A stretch of 64,000 bases of DNA, taken from contig NW_019174014.1 in the NCBI RefSeq assembly GCF_001642475.1, forward strand, positions 62,001-126,000, written 5' to 3'. Made by a program: the position numbers and the translations under genes. Below, one piece after another: positions 10,485 to 22,016 of the stretch (positions are counted from its first letter, which is position 1; each line of letters starts with the position of its first letter). The DNA is from Fonsecaea monophora (taxonomy: Eukaryota > Ascomycota > Eurotiomycetes > Chaetothyriales > Herpotrichiellaceae). The notes under the pieces were generated by a model. That model had not been told where the DNA came from, did no database searches, and saw only the letters and a program-made list of their open reading frames with translations.

Positions 10485-12459
10485 ATGTCTGAGTTGGACA
10501 CCATCAGCCTGCTGATTCCTCCTGAGCCTTCGTCCAAACCCCATGATCTCCAAGCGCAGATTCAACAGATTATCGCACAGAAAGGTCATTTTCGTCATGT
10601 CACCCAAAGTTCGCTACTCGCCGAGATCCAGGGCGAAGCCACTGCGCCGGACGCAGTCCAGGTTGATCGGGAAGATGAGCCCCAGGCCGAAGATGATACT
10701 CCGCAGAAGCGTCAGGAACGTGTCTGGAAGCGGCGAGATGAGATGCTAGAGCGCATCAAGTGAGTCTCCTTTGATCACCCATGATTGCGAAGTCTGACCC
10801 GTATACAGCTATGCACAAAACGAGGTCCTCTGCGCCCTGGACTTTGTGTCATTCCTGATTTCTCGGCAGTCAATTCCCGCTCAGCATTCCATGTCGCCCG
10901 CCCTTCAACAGGCCGTTCCTGTCGGGACGCTGGCCTCGAGAGTTTTGAAAGACAGACCAATTCCTCCTTCGACGAAGCGGCGGCTGGCCGCTGTCTCTCA
11001 GGGCTGGAGGGCTGAGGGCTTCCATTCAGCATCCCAAAAGCTGGCGGCAGCTTCTGGTAGACTTCAAACCGAAGCTGAGCGCGAGGCAGAGTATTGGCAC
11101 CAGATTGCTGATCTCAACAGCAGAGGATGGTCAGTTTCGCGACTTCCACGAGACCGCAAGGCCATTGGCGTACATTTCGGATTTTCTGAGTCTGCACCGC
11201 AATTTCGGGACCGAGGCTTCGCTCTTCTTCGACAGGGCTCTGATGGTTCAGTCGTTCTGGACCGACAGGTTGGGCTTAAGAAACGCAAACGGCTGGGCGT
11301 CTACGTTGTGCGGGATGGCATCAAGACAGGCGCTTTCGATCTTCAAACCACTGAGCCTTCCGGTACGACGGAACTTGACCAGAGCCTCAACGACTACCGT
11401 AATGCCATTTTCGAGGAAGAGCTGTTCTATGAGATATGCCGTGAAGCGCGTCTTGTGGCCAACCAAGGCATTACTACACGGTCGCAGAGCGTAGAGGTTA
11501 ACGTCGGCGGCGAGTACCACTTATTGCTCGTGTCATCCAGCGAAGAAGAAGATGTTACGTCTCCCAATGCTGCAGACAATTTGACAGCTCAATTCGTGGC
11601 CATATCTCTAAGGTTGTTGTTGATTGCTGCTCATGAGCAGAATCTCATCAGGCGATCGCAAAAACCGCCGCCAATGACCCTCAAAGCACGCCCAATCCCA
11701 GAGTACGCGTTGCTCCGACCTATTTTGGCACATTTACGACACCGTGCAGAAGCGGCAACCTTTTGGGATAGGTGCAGAGCATTGTTGGGTGCCTTCAAGC
11801 GAGCAGATCTACCGATCTCGGTGTCGATGGAGGCCTCGAACGCCACAGTTTTTCAATCTCTGCAGATGGAACCACCCAACACCATGCTGGCAGGCTTGAT
11901 GGTACCTGTAAAAACCAGCTTCAAGATACACCTGACAGCACAGCGAAAGCTGCAGATTGGACTAGCCACATTTCTTGGGCCGGCTCTGTTCGGCTCTCGC
12001 TACGAAATATCGTCGATTGATTTTGGGCTTGCAACCATAGCGTCATCTCACCATGAAACTCGCGACGAGGCGCTGTCATTCATCCGACACATACTGTTGT
12101 TGGATCTCGTTGCACACAGTGAGACACTGGCCCTAGAGGTGCAAGCTGCGACCCGTTCAGAGTTGGATAAGAGCAAACAGACAGAATGGGCCGTCTCACA
12201 GCCACACGACGGTGAGCTGAGCTTGTACGACGCTCAGGAGGCCATCGAGAAGCTGCAGATTTCGGTGCAACACGAAAGTATCTGCGTCAAGTTGAGCCCC
12301 GTGGGAAGGAGAAGCGGTGTCCAGAATTTGTTGTGGTCCTGGACATCGGCCGGCTGTTCCGAGACAGAGGGAGGTGTGACGAGTGTGCAGCCTGATTTCA
12401 CTTTTGATGGAGCAATAAAGCAGGCAATAGAAAGCAGTAGCCACAGCAGTACTACTTAA
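10485..12459 (+). CDS. med17: Mediator of RNA polymerase II transcription subunit 17 (Srb4)
   Basis: Core head-module subunit of Mediator, bridging regulators and RNA polymerase II in the nucleus. Exon 1 is 10485-10759 and exon 2 is 10809-12459. The 49-nt intron (10760-10808) has a GTGAGT donor and a TACAG acceptor. The product is 641 residues. The join restores INYAQNEVLCALDFVSFLIS, a typical Med17 segment that is followed by SMSPALQQAVPVGTL. Further downstream the protein reads SRGWSVSRLPRDRKAIGVHFGF, in line with the family's central region. The start MSELDTISLLIPPEPS opens the frame and exon 1 is acidic before the splice, as in other fungal Med17. The gene lies 293 bp upstream of a transcription-factor gene on the same strand. 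Confidence 0.88.
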
Positions 12460-12752
12460 TCCGCCTGTGTCAGACTGAGCGCTGCACCTATTCTTCGAGG
12501 AATATGACATACCCAGCTAGAGGGCAATAGGACTCGTTCGACGCGAGCTTCGTTTATATATGTGACACCACAAGTGATATGCCGCTGTCATTACGTTGTT
12601 CTCTGTCCGTACTATGCTAAGGTAGACGAAGATTCTCCGACGAAGCATTCAGTTTTGTACCGTTCAAAGCGAGATCGAGAATTTAATTCGGGAATGATTG
12701 ATACTGGCGGGGATAAAACATAATTCCATGTCTCTAAAATCCGTGATATAAT

Positions 12753-14670
12753 ATGATCATGACCACAACTCCATCCACATACGCCTCTAATAGTTTTCAT
12801 CATGGCCAGAGTCACTGGTCGAATGCTACCCTTGAGGTCCGCCGTCCACACCTCCCTTTCGAATATGTCGAATGTCTTGATACTTAACTAATGCTCAACA
12901 GCTCCAAAAGACAGCTGCAGTCTTAAGTGATGAAATTGGAAATGCCACGGACAATGAAAGTCTTGCACGACTGAAATGGGAGATTGGTTCTCTCCTTCAA
13001 AAATGCAAATATCTGTCCAGGGGTATCAAGTTGTCTCAACTAAGCAGGCACTCGTTATTTACACAAGCACATCCGTCCATCGCGAAAGAGTTCGCCGATC
13101 AGATGGTACATTTGTACCTTGCTTACTTCGAGTCTGTGTTTCGCATCTTACATATTCCCTCGTTCTGGATCGAATACGAGAAATATTGGAGCGCTCCCAC
13201 GGAGGCTGATACCATTACTCAACTCAAGATCCAGCTAGTTGCCGCCATCGGAACTGTCGTTACCCAAGATGCTACCAAAACGACAGGCACCTATTCCACG
13301 GCGTGTCAATGGCTATATGCCGCTCAGGACTGGCTGGCTGGACCCATGAAAAAGAACCGCATCAGTATCGGTAGTCTGCAGATTCAGTGCTTGCTGATCC
13401 TGGCTCGACAGGCTCTTTCTGTTGGGGGAGATGTCGTTTGGATATCGATGGGCACTGTCGTTCGGACCGCGATGCAAATGGGTCTACACCGTGATCCGAA
13501 ACATTTCAAGAGTATTGGCATTCTGTAAGGCTCGCTGAACTTGCACATTATTCCCGTGACTGACATAGTGTTGTTGATGCTAGTGAAAGCGAGGTTCGTC
13601 GAAGACTCTGGGCGACCCTCCTGGAGCTGGATATCCAGTCAGCCTTGGACGCCGGAGTACCACCTACTCTCTCAGTACATGATTTTGACACAGAGCCTCC
13701 CTCCAACATCAACGACAAGGATATTGATGAGCAAACCGAGGCTCTCCAGGAACATCCCGCAACGACGGCGACTGATTCATCACTACAGCGTTTCCTCCTC
13801 CAGGCTCTCCGTCCAAGGTTAGAAGTTGCCCGTCGTATGAACGGGCTAGTACCCGCGGTTTCCGAGACATCGTACAAAGAATTCTGCACTCTGACGACCA
13901 CGATCATCAGCGCCTGCCGGGCCTGTAGCTCGCATATACCCAGGACGAGCAGCTTGGACGCAGCCTCGTTCCACCACCACCTCGCAGACCTCCTTCTCCG
14001 CCGCTTCATACTCCATCTTCATCGGCCCCTTGCTAGCCGAGCCCGAAGTAATCCACTGTACTATTTCTCGAGGAAAATGAGCCTGGATGCCGCCATGGCT
14101 ATCCTCATCCCGGTCCCCAAGAACCCTGAATTCGCGCGTCTTGTGCTAGTCGGGGCGGGTATGTTCAAGAACCGCATGATCCACGCGTCCCTGGCCGTGG
14201 CGTCGGAATTGCTCACGGATGTTGAGGAGCAAAGCCCGCTGGAATATCCCACGCCCTCACGGGAACCTTCGGCCTATCGAAAGATGTTGACGGACGCGTT
14301 GCAAGAGGCGCTGCGGCAGTCTACCGAGCGGATCCGTCTCGGGGAGACGAATGTCAAGCTACGTATGAAGCTCAGTATGGCTCTGCGCCAGACGGAGGTG
14401 GCAGCAGGCGAGACCTCGTCATCGATGCAGCAATTGGCCCAAGCCGCCAAGGAGAGCCTGGAGTTTTCATACGCGATCATCCAGGAGCGGGCAACAGCTG
14501 AAGGAGTTGACATTGAAGCTGGAGGACGGAGTGGAATGTACGAGGACGTTGACCTGGATGACTTCGACCCAGAGCACTTCTCGCTGGACCCGAATTTTAG
14601 CTTGGACGACCTCTTCTTCCTTCCTACAGATCTAGATGTGAATGGTGTAGCAAGGCTTCCTCAAATGTAA
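12753..14670 (+). CDS. Fungal-specific transcription factor domain protein without visible Zn2Cys6 motif
   Basis: Model: exons 12753-12836, 12902-13524 and 13584-14670 (597 residues). The intron at 13525-13583 is well supported (GTAAGG/CTAG, restoring ILESEVRRRLW). The first intron (12837-12901) has a weak GTCCGC donor, but a good branch point and acceptor. The product has the middle homology region of Gal4-type regulators: LYLAYFESVFRILHIPSFW, then IQCLLILARQALSVGG and MGTVVRTAMQMGLHRDPKHF. It ends in an acidic tail (about 555-597). The short first exon encodes GQSHWSNATLE, resembling the FGQSHWMN linker usually found after the zinc cluster. No C-x2-C-x6-C pattern occurs in 12460-12752, and the med17 stop is only 293 bp upstream. 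The protein is therefore N-terminally truncated or is a naturally DNA-binding-domain-less member. Start choice is uncertain. Confidence 0.65.
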
Positions 14671-15052
14671 GACTAGGGGAAAATAGAAGACGCATCTAAT
14701 TTGCTATATCGTTAACATTTGTCCTCGTTCGGTGCAGTGCATTACAATTTGCTCTCTGTCAAATCCTCAAATGAATACATGGCCCTTTCGACCGCCCTTA
14801 CCAGGTATTCAAGATTGGGCATAAGTCCGAACTCCGCATCCTGACCGAATTGCGCGGAGCCGGTAGCGGTTGGGGAAGATCCGCGCCCGCAACCGGCACG
14901 TGGCGGCCATAGTGTTCGCGTATGCGTGCAATATATCATGTCTATAAAACCATGGAATGCCAAACGTTCAACTCAGGAAACCATTTCATTTACCTTCTCT
15001 ACCAAGCACGGGTGAACCTCAAACTTACCTCAACCGCCGGTCCTCAACAGTC
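14671..15052. promoter_or_regulatory. Upstream region of the MDR oxidoreductase
   Basis: A 382-bp space between two plus-strand genes. It holds the 3' end of the regulator gene and the promoter/5' UTR of the oxidoreductase. The frame of the oxidoreductase is open further upstream (to 14957), but that extension reads like UTR. No other feature is seen. Confidence 0.4.
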
Positions 15053-16168
15053 ATGGCATTACCAGCCCTGCCTAGTCAGCACCGGGCCCTCGTCCTCGAA
15101 ACCCTTGAAGGAGGATTCTCGGTCAAAACTGTCCCAACTCCAAAACCAGATGCCGGTAGTGCCGTCGTACGCATCCTTGAAGCCGGAGTGATCTCATATC
15201 ATCGTGAGATCTATAATGGGGAGCGAAAGTATGAGTTCCCGAAGCCACTGGTCGGGGGATTGAGTGCCATAGGACGCATCGCCGCCGTGGGCCCAGATGC
15301 CGTGGTGCTAAACCCTGGCCAGCTCGTCTGGGTGGATTGTGTAATCCACGCCCGAGACAATCCGGACTCTCTGTTTCTCAGCGCTATACACGAAGGCAGT
15401 GACGCTGGAAGTCGGAAATTGAGTAGCGATGTCTGGCGCGACGGAGCGTTCGCTGAGTACATGAAGGTGCCACTCGAGAATTGCATTCAGCTAGACGAAA
15501 ACAGGCTGTGTTCGGAGCTGGGATACACCACTCGCGAGTTGATGTATATGATGTACCTGCTGGTGCCGTTCGGCGGCCTGAGGGATATCCGCCTCGAACC
15601 CGGTGAGACGATCATTGTGTCTCCTGCGACTGGCGGCTTTGGTGGTGCGGGTGTTCAGGTCGCAATAACAATGGGGGCAAGGGTGATTGCTATGGGGAGA
15701 AACGAAAAGGAGCTGGCCAGGTTAAAGGAGCATCTCAAGAATGGGACACCGGGAGCCAACATCGAAACCGTCAAGATCATAGGGAATTATGAAGCCGATG
15801 TCGCGTCACTGCAAGCTTTCGGGACCATCGACGCCGTCATCGACCTCACACCTCCTTACGCATGCAAAACGATGCACCTGAAGAGTGCCATTCGCTCCTT
15901 GCGTCGAGGGGGTCGGTGCAGTATGATGGGCTACGTTGAAGACGTGATGAATTGGAACGTCATGGCCCTGAACCAAACGTTGAAAGGGAAGTTGATGTAT
16001 GAGAGGGAGGACATTGTGCTGTTTGTTAAGATGTTGGAGCGAGGCATGTTCCCTCGTGGAAAGAACTTCGTGGATCCCAAGGTGTTTAAGATGGAGGAGT
16101 GGAAGGAAGCACTTGATGCAGCAGCGGAATGGACAGGACTTGGTAAGACAGTTATGATTGAGCCATGA
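15053..16168 (+). CDS. MDR-superfamily oxidoreductase lacking zinc ligands (quinone reductase/ADH-like)
   Basis: 371-residue single-exon NAD(P)H-dependent medium-chain dehydrogenase/reductase. The N-terminal GroES-like half runs from about residue 10 to 150. The Rossmann half has VSPATGGFGGAGVQVAITMGA, the usual nucleotide-binding turn, with a basic RNEK patch after strand 2. The position where zinc alcohol dehydrogenases have GVCxxD reads GVISYHREIYNG, and no GHE motif or structural Cys cluster is present. It is therefore a zinc-independent member, and the substrate is unknown. I chose the ATG at 15053 (MALPALPSQHRALVLETLEG) because typical family N-termini begin this way; the longer frame from 14957 adds 32 low-quality residues. 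It lies downstream of the fungal regulator on the same strand, which may or may not control it. Confidence 0.8.
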   Translation: MALPALPSQHRALVLETLEGGFSVKTVPTPKPDAGSAVVRILEAGVISYHREIYNGERKYEFPKPLVGGLSAIGRIAAVGPDAVVLNPGQLVWVDCVIHARDNPDSLFLSAIHEGSDAGSRKLSSDVWRDGAFAEYMKVPLENCIQLDENRLCSELGYTTRELMYMMYLLVPFGGLRDIRLEPGETIIVSPATGGFGGAGVQVAITMGARVIAMGRNEKELARLKEHLKNGTPGANIETVKIIGNYEADVASLQAFGTIDAVIDLTPPYACKTMHLKSAIRSLRRGGRCSMMGYVEDVMNWNVMALNQTLKGKLMYEREDIVLFVKMLERGMFPRGKNFVDPKVFKMEEWKEALDAAAEWTGLGKTVMIEP

Positions 16169-16573
16169 GTGTTGACCACTTCTTCCTCAGGGACATCTTA
16201 GAGAGAGTATGTGTGTCTTGTGTTTGTGTGTGAGGGAGTGAAAGCGAGTGAAGAGGATATCAACAATATTCGGGTGGCATCTTGCCTCTTTTGTCCTATG
16301 GTCTGGATTGTCCTATCAAGTGTTGCCAAGGATCCAAGATGTGTTAAACGGCACCATCTCCTGCCTAATACGGAGTGTTGCATCGACTATTCAATTGCTT
16401 GGCATCATCAGCAAACGTGTCTTCCAATCCATCAGCCAGCAACAGCAACAGCTATACTGTTACTCTTCCCTTCAATCGCTGTAATACTCTTACCCGGTTC
16501 AAGCCAAAAACGCTTCCTCTAGAATCCTCCCGCTTTTCAGGTTGTTTGCTGCGCAAAGCCGCAAACAAACAAG
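16169..16573. promoter_or_regulatory. Upstream region of the ISN1 gene with a GT-rich run
   Basis: A 405-bp space. It has a TG/GT-rich stretch at about 16208-16233 and CAGCAACAGCAACAGC-like triplets near 16440. GGTTCAAGCC near 16494 resembles part of a tRNA B box, but no tRNA fold fits. Presumed promoter of the downstream gene. Confidence 0.35.
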
Positions 16574-18174
16574 ATGACTACCCGATATCGAGTCGAGTGT
16601 TTGTCACCAATCTCATATATCAAGCAGTTTGTCTCAAAACCCTTGCTAATAATGGCTAGATGCACTGAAGGCAAGTAAAGCCAGCTGCTGTAAGGCAGGA
16701 CACGATTATGCTGACTCCGATACGGCTGAAGACCCATCGCAGAGACCAACTTGTATGTAACTAATCTTGTCACGCGTCCCCTGATTGCTGATTCGGCTTC
16801 GTTAGATCGAATGGATCAAGGTGAGAGGGCAATTGGCAGTCGGAGTGCCTAGCAAAACTCTCACTACGTACTCTCTAGGGTCTTCTTGCGGTTCCATTCG
16901 TCCTCAACTCGCAACCAGCCGTCGAATACGACGGCTCCAATGGCCAGAGCTTGGATACCATGGCGAGGTCAGCGCGACAGCGATTCGCTGAGATCTTCAG
17001 AGATGTCGAAGATTTGATACTCGATCACAGTGCGTTCGAGGACTAGCAGAAGGAGGGTTAAACGAGCTGACTAGTCGCAGTCAACCAGCAAGCTGTGTCG
17101 AATCCAAGGTCTAAACTCAATATGCTGGTGCCTACCATTTCTGCCTTTTTTACACCTCTAGCGCTAGAAGATGCTTTCCGATACCAAGATGCGAAGCGTG
17201 CCATCTCCTCCCGTCGTTTTGTTGCCCCCTCTTTCAACGACATCCGACTGATCCTCAACACTGCTCAAGTGATGGCGATGATCCAGCCAAAGCCATACAG
17301 ACAACTGAAAATCAAGCTGAACCCTGGACTTGAGCTTTTGACATTCGATGGTGATGTCACACTGTACGAAGATGGAGCATCCTTGCATTCGCCTGAGGCG
17401 AACCCAGTGATCCTGCGTCTCCTTCATTTTCTGTCTCAGAATGTTAAAATCGGGATCGTGACGGCCGCCGGTTACATGCAACCCGAGCATTACTTCAACC
17501 GATTATCTGGCCTTCTTCTAGCTGTCAAGGATTCGGAGAATCTCAGTGCTGCTCAAAAGTCGAATCTGATTATCATGGGTGGTGAATCCAATTTTCTCTT
17601 CGTGTTCGACGAAAAGGAAGAACATTGCTTGCGGTACATTCACCGGCGAGAATGGATTTTAGATACCATGAAACACTGGTCAGAGCCAGCCATCCAAGAG
17701 CTTCTCGACCATGCCGAGTCTGCGTTTCAATCATGCATTCGCACACTTCGGTTGGAAGCCAAAGTACTCCGGAAGGAACGGGCAGTCGGGATTTACGCAG
17801 CTGACCAGTCCAAGAAGCTCACCCGTGAACAACTGGAGGAAACTGTCCTGGTGGTTCAGCAGGTGGTGGAGACCTCGATCAATACAGCCAACTCCGAGAA
17901 GCCAGCTTCGTATGCGGACATCCCTTTTACCGTCTTCAATGGGGGTGCCGACGTCTTCCTCGACATTGGAGACAAGTCCCTAGGTGTACAGTCATGTCAG
18001 AAATGGTTTGGGGGTATTCCACCTTCTAGCACGCTGCATGTTGGCGACCAGTTCCTGAGCGGAGGGGGCAATGACTTCAAGGCTAGAAGCGCATGTTGTT
18101 GCGCGTGGATTGCCAGTCCAGCAGAGACAGTGGCATTATTGGACGAAATGATAGCTCTGGCGAAAGGCGAATAA
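16574..18174 (+). CDS. isn1: IMP-specific 5'-nucleotidase (six exons)
   Basis: Dephosphorylates IMP to inosine in purine turnover; cytosolic HAD-type enzyme. Model: exons 16574-16598, 16660-16670, 16732-16752, 16806-16820, 16879-17029 and 17075-18174, giving 440 residues. Phases agree at every junction. The assembled N-terminus (MTTRYRVEYALK, THRRDQL, IEWIK, GLLAVPFVLN) matches the known ISN1 start, which the last exon alone lacks. Intron 2 (16671-16731) starts GCAAGT and ends AAG, so it is a GC-AG intron. The others are GT-AG, 45-61 nt. The catalytic HAD motif FDGDVTLYED is at about 165-174; LHVGDQFLSGGGNDFKAR near the C-terminus is the second acidic motif. ALEDAFRYQDAKRAISSRRF and SFNDIRLILNTAQ are family signatures. 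The three exons of 11-21 nt make automated models likely to fail here. Confidence 0.9.
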
Positions 18175-18808
18175 GCGCTGGGTTGGCCGCGTGAAGTTCA
18201 GAGGTCGGGAAGAACCAGACGAACAATAGACTTTATGAACCCTGGATGCAAAGTAGCTACGTACGGATGATGCGAGTACTCATGCTTACCGGAGTGGGAG
18301 GGTCCTAGAAGCCGCCCAGCGCATATGATGTGATGTGAGACGGGGAAAGTCCTCGTCCAAGTCTATTATTTATGGTGCAGTTGTGCAGTTGTGCAGTTAA
18401 TAGCGCTACTAAATAAATTCGGGGCTCGATCTGTTGCAGGGGTTCGGATCCTTTTTGGGGGGTCGAGATGGCGCAGGGCCAAACTGCGGGTAGTGCGGAC
18501 GTTGACGACCACATCGTACTTCATCCACCATCTCTAATCAACACGAGGCTGGCTCTGCTCAGCAGTCGTATTCTTGTTGAAGACGGGAGATAGTCAATGC
18601 TGACTCTCGTGTCCTTTGACTACTGTGGTCCGTCCTTGTGAAATGTGGTCCTCTCGTCGGACAATGACTTGTTGATTTAGACCAGTGTTCCCCGAATTGA
18701 GTCGTCCCTGGTCCTCCTCCCTACGACCCTGCCCGCACACCGTTTCCTGTTGCATTCAGCGCGCAGGCCTCGCGCCGCGTGGATGCCGCCCGTCTCTTAC
18801 CTGTCACC
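18175..18808. promoter_or_regulatory. Upstream region of the AP-2 alpha gene
   Basis: 634 bp between two plus-strand genes. It includes a short tandem repeat (listed separately) and, nearer the start codon, pyrimidine-rich sequence (18690-18760) typical of a fungal 5' UTR. No open frame resembles a gene. Confidence 0.4.
18375..18398. repeat. Three perfect tandem copies of GTGCAGTT
   Basis: An 8-bp unit is repeated three times without mismatch between the isn1 and AP-2 alpha genes. It is too short to be a known element, and may be polymorphic between strains or may be clustered binding sites. Confidence 0.8.
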
Positions 18809-21749
18809 ATGTCGTCGATGCGCGGTCTCGTCCAATTCATAGCCGACCTCCGAAATGCCCGGGCGAGAGAACTGGAGGAGAAGCGAATCAATAAAGAACT
18901 GGCCAACATCCGCCAGAAATTCAAGAGCGAGAAATTGGATGGCTACCAGAAGAAAAAATACGTCTGCAAATTGCTCTACATCTACATCCAAGGGTACAAC
19001 GTCGACTTTGGACACCTGGAAGCCGTTAACCTGATCTCCGCAACCAAATACTCCGAGAAGCAGATCGGTTACCTGGCCGTCACCCTATTCCTGCACGAGC
19101 AGCACGAGCTCCTGCATTTGGTGGTCAACAGTATCCGAAAGGACCTGCTGGATTACAATGAACTCAACAACTGTCTGGCTTTGCATGCAGTGGCCAATGT
19201 GGGTGGTAGAGAAATGGGCGAGGCGCTCAGTGCAGACGTCCATCGGCTGATGATCTCCCCTACCTCCAAATCCTTTGTCAAGAAGAAGGCCGCCTTGACG
19301 CTGCTCCGGCTCTACCGAAAGCACCCGGCTATAATTCAAAGAGAGTGGGCAGAAAGAATAATATCACTGATGGACGATCCTGATATGGGTGTGGTGCTCT
19401 CTGTCACTTCTCTCATCATGGCTCTGATTCAAGACAACCCGGAGGCATACAAGGGGAGCTATGTCAAGGCAGCTCAGAGACTGAGAAAGATTGTCATTGA
19501 GAACGACATCTCGCCGGATTATTTGTACTACAAAGTCCCTTGCCCGTGGATCCAAGTCAAATTTCTAAAGTTGCTGCAATATTACCCTGCTTCAGGTGAG
19601 TACGACACCATTTCCCATCCTCGTCCGAGCGATTCTGACTTCAGAGTAGAAGATTCGCACATACGCGATATCATTCGCGAATCACTGCAGGCCATCATGC
19701 AAGCAGCTACAGAGGCGCCCAAAAATGTGCAACAGAATAATGCTCAGAATGCCGTATTGTTTGAGGCCATCAACCTTCTCATCCACCTTGACACAGAGCA
19801 CCAGCTCATGATGCAGATTTCTTCCAAACTGGGAAGATTCATTCAGTCGCGTGAAACTAACGTGCGGTACTTGGGTTTGGATGCCATGACCCATTTTGCT
19901 GCCAGGTCCGACACTCTGGATCCCATCAAACGGCACCAAAATATCATCATCAGTTCGCTGCGAGACCGAGATATCAGCGTTCGGAGGAAGGGCTTGGATT
20001 TGTTGTACAGCATGTGTGACACGACCAATGCCCAACCTATCGTCAATGAACTGTTAAAGTACCTGCAAACTGCGGATTTCTCAATACGCGAAGAAATGAC
20101 GCTCAAGATTGCGATTCTAACGGAGAAATACGCCACTGATGCTCAGTGGTATATTGATATCTCCCTGAGACTGCTGGCCATGGCTGGGGATCATGTCAGC
20201 GACGAGGTCTGGCAACGCGTGGTCCAGATTGTCACCAATAACGAAGAACTGCAACCCTACGCAGCACAGCATATCTTTGACTATTTGAAAACCGACAATT
20301 GCCACGACACGCTTGTCAAAATTGGAGGTTATATCCTTGGAGAGTTCGGCCACCTAATAGCCGACAACAAAGGATGTAGTCCGATCGAGCAACTGATGGT
20401 GCTACAAACCAAGATGCTGTCAGCCCCCGATCCCACAAGGGCTCTGCTCCTGTCGACATTTGTCAAGTTCGTCAATTTGTTCCCAGAGATCAAACCACAG
20501 TTGCTCCAGATGTTCCAGTTCTACAGCCACTCGCCCGACTCAGAGTTGCAACAGAGGGCATGTGAATACTTGACTATTGCGACTCTACCGACTGATGACC
20601 TACTACGAACCATTTGCGACGAAATGCCCCCGTTTTCTGAAAGAGCCTCCATCCTCCTGCAAAGGCTGCACAAGAAGAGTGCCGGGATCAGCGAAAGGAG
20701 AACGTGGGTGGTTGGCGGCAAGGACGCCAATGCCGACGAAAAAGAAGTTTTGCTGGCCCAGCAGACAGGGCTCAAGCGATCCTTTACCACTATCGTTAAT
20801 GGGGCAACTGGAAATATGAATGGCGCTGCAGCCACACCGGGACAGAATGGAACGACCAGTGCTGCAAAGGACCTGGAAGGACTGGATATGAACGGCCATG
20901 ACGATGACGTGAAGTCTTCCAGTCTCACGAGCACGGTCCATCTTTCGCCAGACTGGGAGATCGGCTATGACAACCTGTTCTTTGCCGACGAAGGTGTCTT
21001 GTACGAGGATCCCCAGATTCAAGTCGGCATGAGGGCAGAGTATCGTGGTCACCTCGGGGTGATCAAGCTGTACTTCACCAACAAGGCCTCATTTTCAGTT
21101 GGCTCCTTCACGACCACTGTGGATAACAAATCGGCCCCCAGCCTCAAAATTGATAACAAGAACCTCCCTGATTCAACAGTCAGTGCAGACTCGCAAGTCC
21201 AACAGACCATTGTGTGTACTTCGGTCGCGCCTTTCTCGGAAGCGCCCACCATCCGCATCTCATATCTCGCCGGAGCCCTGCAGGGATATACTCTGAAGTT
21301 GCCAATCCTACCCCACCGGTTCATGGATCCATCGGAACTCTCCGCGGAGGATTTCTTCAAACGTTGGCGGCAGATTGGAGCGGGCCCCCTTGAAGCGCAA
21401 AGTACATTTGGCATGCGCAATCCTTTAGCGCCAATGAACGACCAATTTGTCCGCGAAACCGTTGCAGGATTCCGTTGGCGCCTCCTGGACAACGTGGATC
21501 CAAATCCAAAGAACATTGTTGGATGTGCGGTGTTGCAGTTGGAGAAGGGAAAGACGGGATGTCTACTCAGACTAGAGCCCAATCATCAGCAAAAGGTATG
21601 ATTCCCAAGGAGCGCTGTCCTTTGTACATGATCGAGACTGACCTTTTATTTAGATGTTCCGCGTCACTATTCGTGCGACGCAGGAAAAGGTTCCTGAAAT
21701 CCTGTTGAAACTCATGCACGAACGACTTGCTAGAGGGCCTCCAATTTAG
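18809..21749 (+). CDS. AP-2 complex subunit alpha (alpha-adaptin)
   Basis: Large subunit of the plasma-membrane clathrin adaptor, binding cargo, PIP2 and accessory proteins. Model: exons 18809-19595, 19647-21595 and 21654-21749 (943 residues). The N-terminus MRGLVQFIADLRNARARELE and GYQKKKYVCKLLYIYIQGYN are alpha-adaptin hallmarks. The HEAT-like trunk runs to about 610, an Ala/Gly/Asn/Thr-rich hinge follows, and the ear begins near 695 (DWEIGYDNLFFADEGVLYED). Intron 1 (19596-19646, 51 nt) is a multiple of three and stop-free, so the frame also reads through it; removal gives LLQYYPASVEDSHIRDIIRE, which fits the family. Its acceptor must be the second of two nearby AGs. Intron 2 (21596-21653) leads to the last exon MFRVTIRATQEKVPEILLKL, the expected C-terminus. 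An upstream in-frame ATG at 18779 would add 10 residues. Confidence 0.92.
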
Positions 21750-22016
21750 GAGCAGCCTCGACTCGTGTCACCAGCATCAGCATTAGCAGGTCCGGGTATT
21801 CAGTCCTTTTCAGCGCCTGTCGTATGGTGTTCAGCGGCCCAGGTGGAGCGGGTACAGCATGCATTGTCCTCACGGGTGACATATAATTTGAGCATCTTCT
21901 TGAACATCAAAATAGCATGATGCCGTTCTTCCCTTTCTTTTTCCCCTGTGAGTGGTCAAGCTCACCGTTGGCCACAAGGTCATGAGATCCAAGCCCTCTC
22001 GTATGATGGAATGCTC

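Noticed and set aside
12460..12752. Possible Zn2Cys6 remnant (a CTYSSRNMTY-like reading near 12496)
   Set aside because: Only two Cys, wrong spacing, and it overlaps the end of the med17 gene; likely chance.
16494..16503. tRNA B-box-like GGTTCAAGCC
   Set aside because: Does not complete the B-box consensus, and no A box or cloverleaf can be drawn around it.
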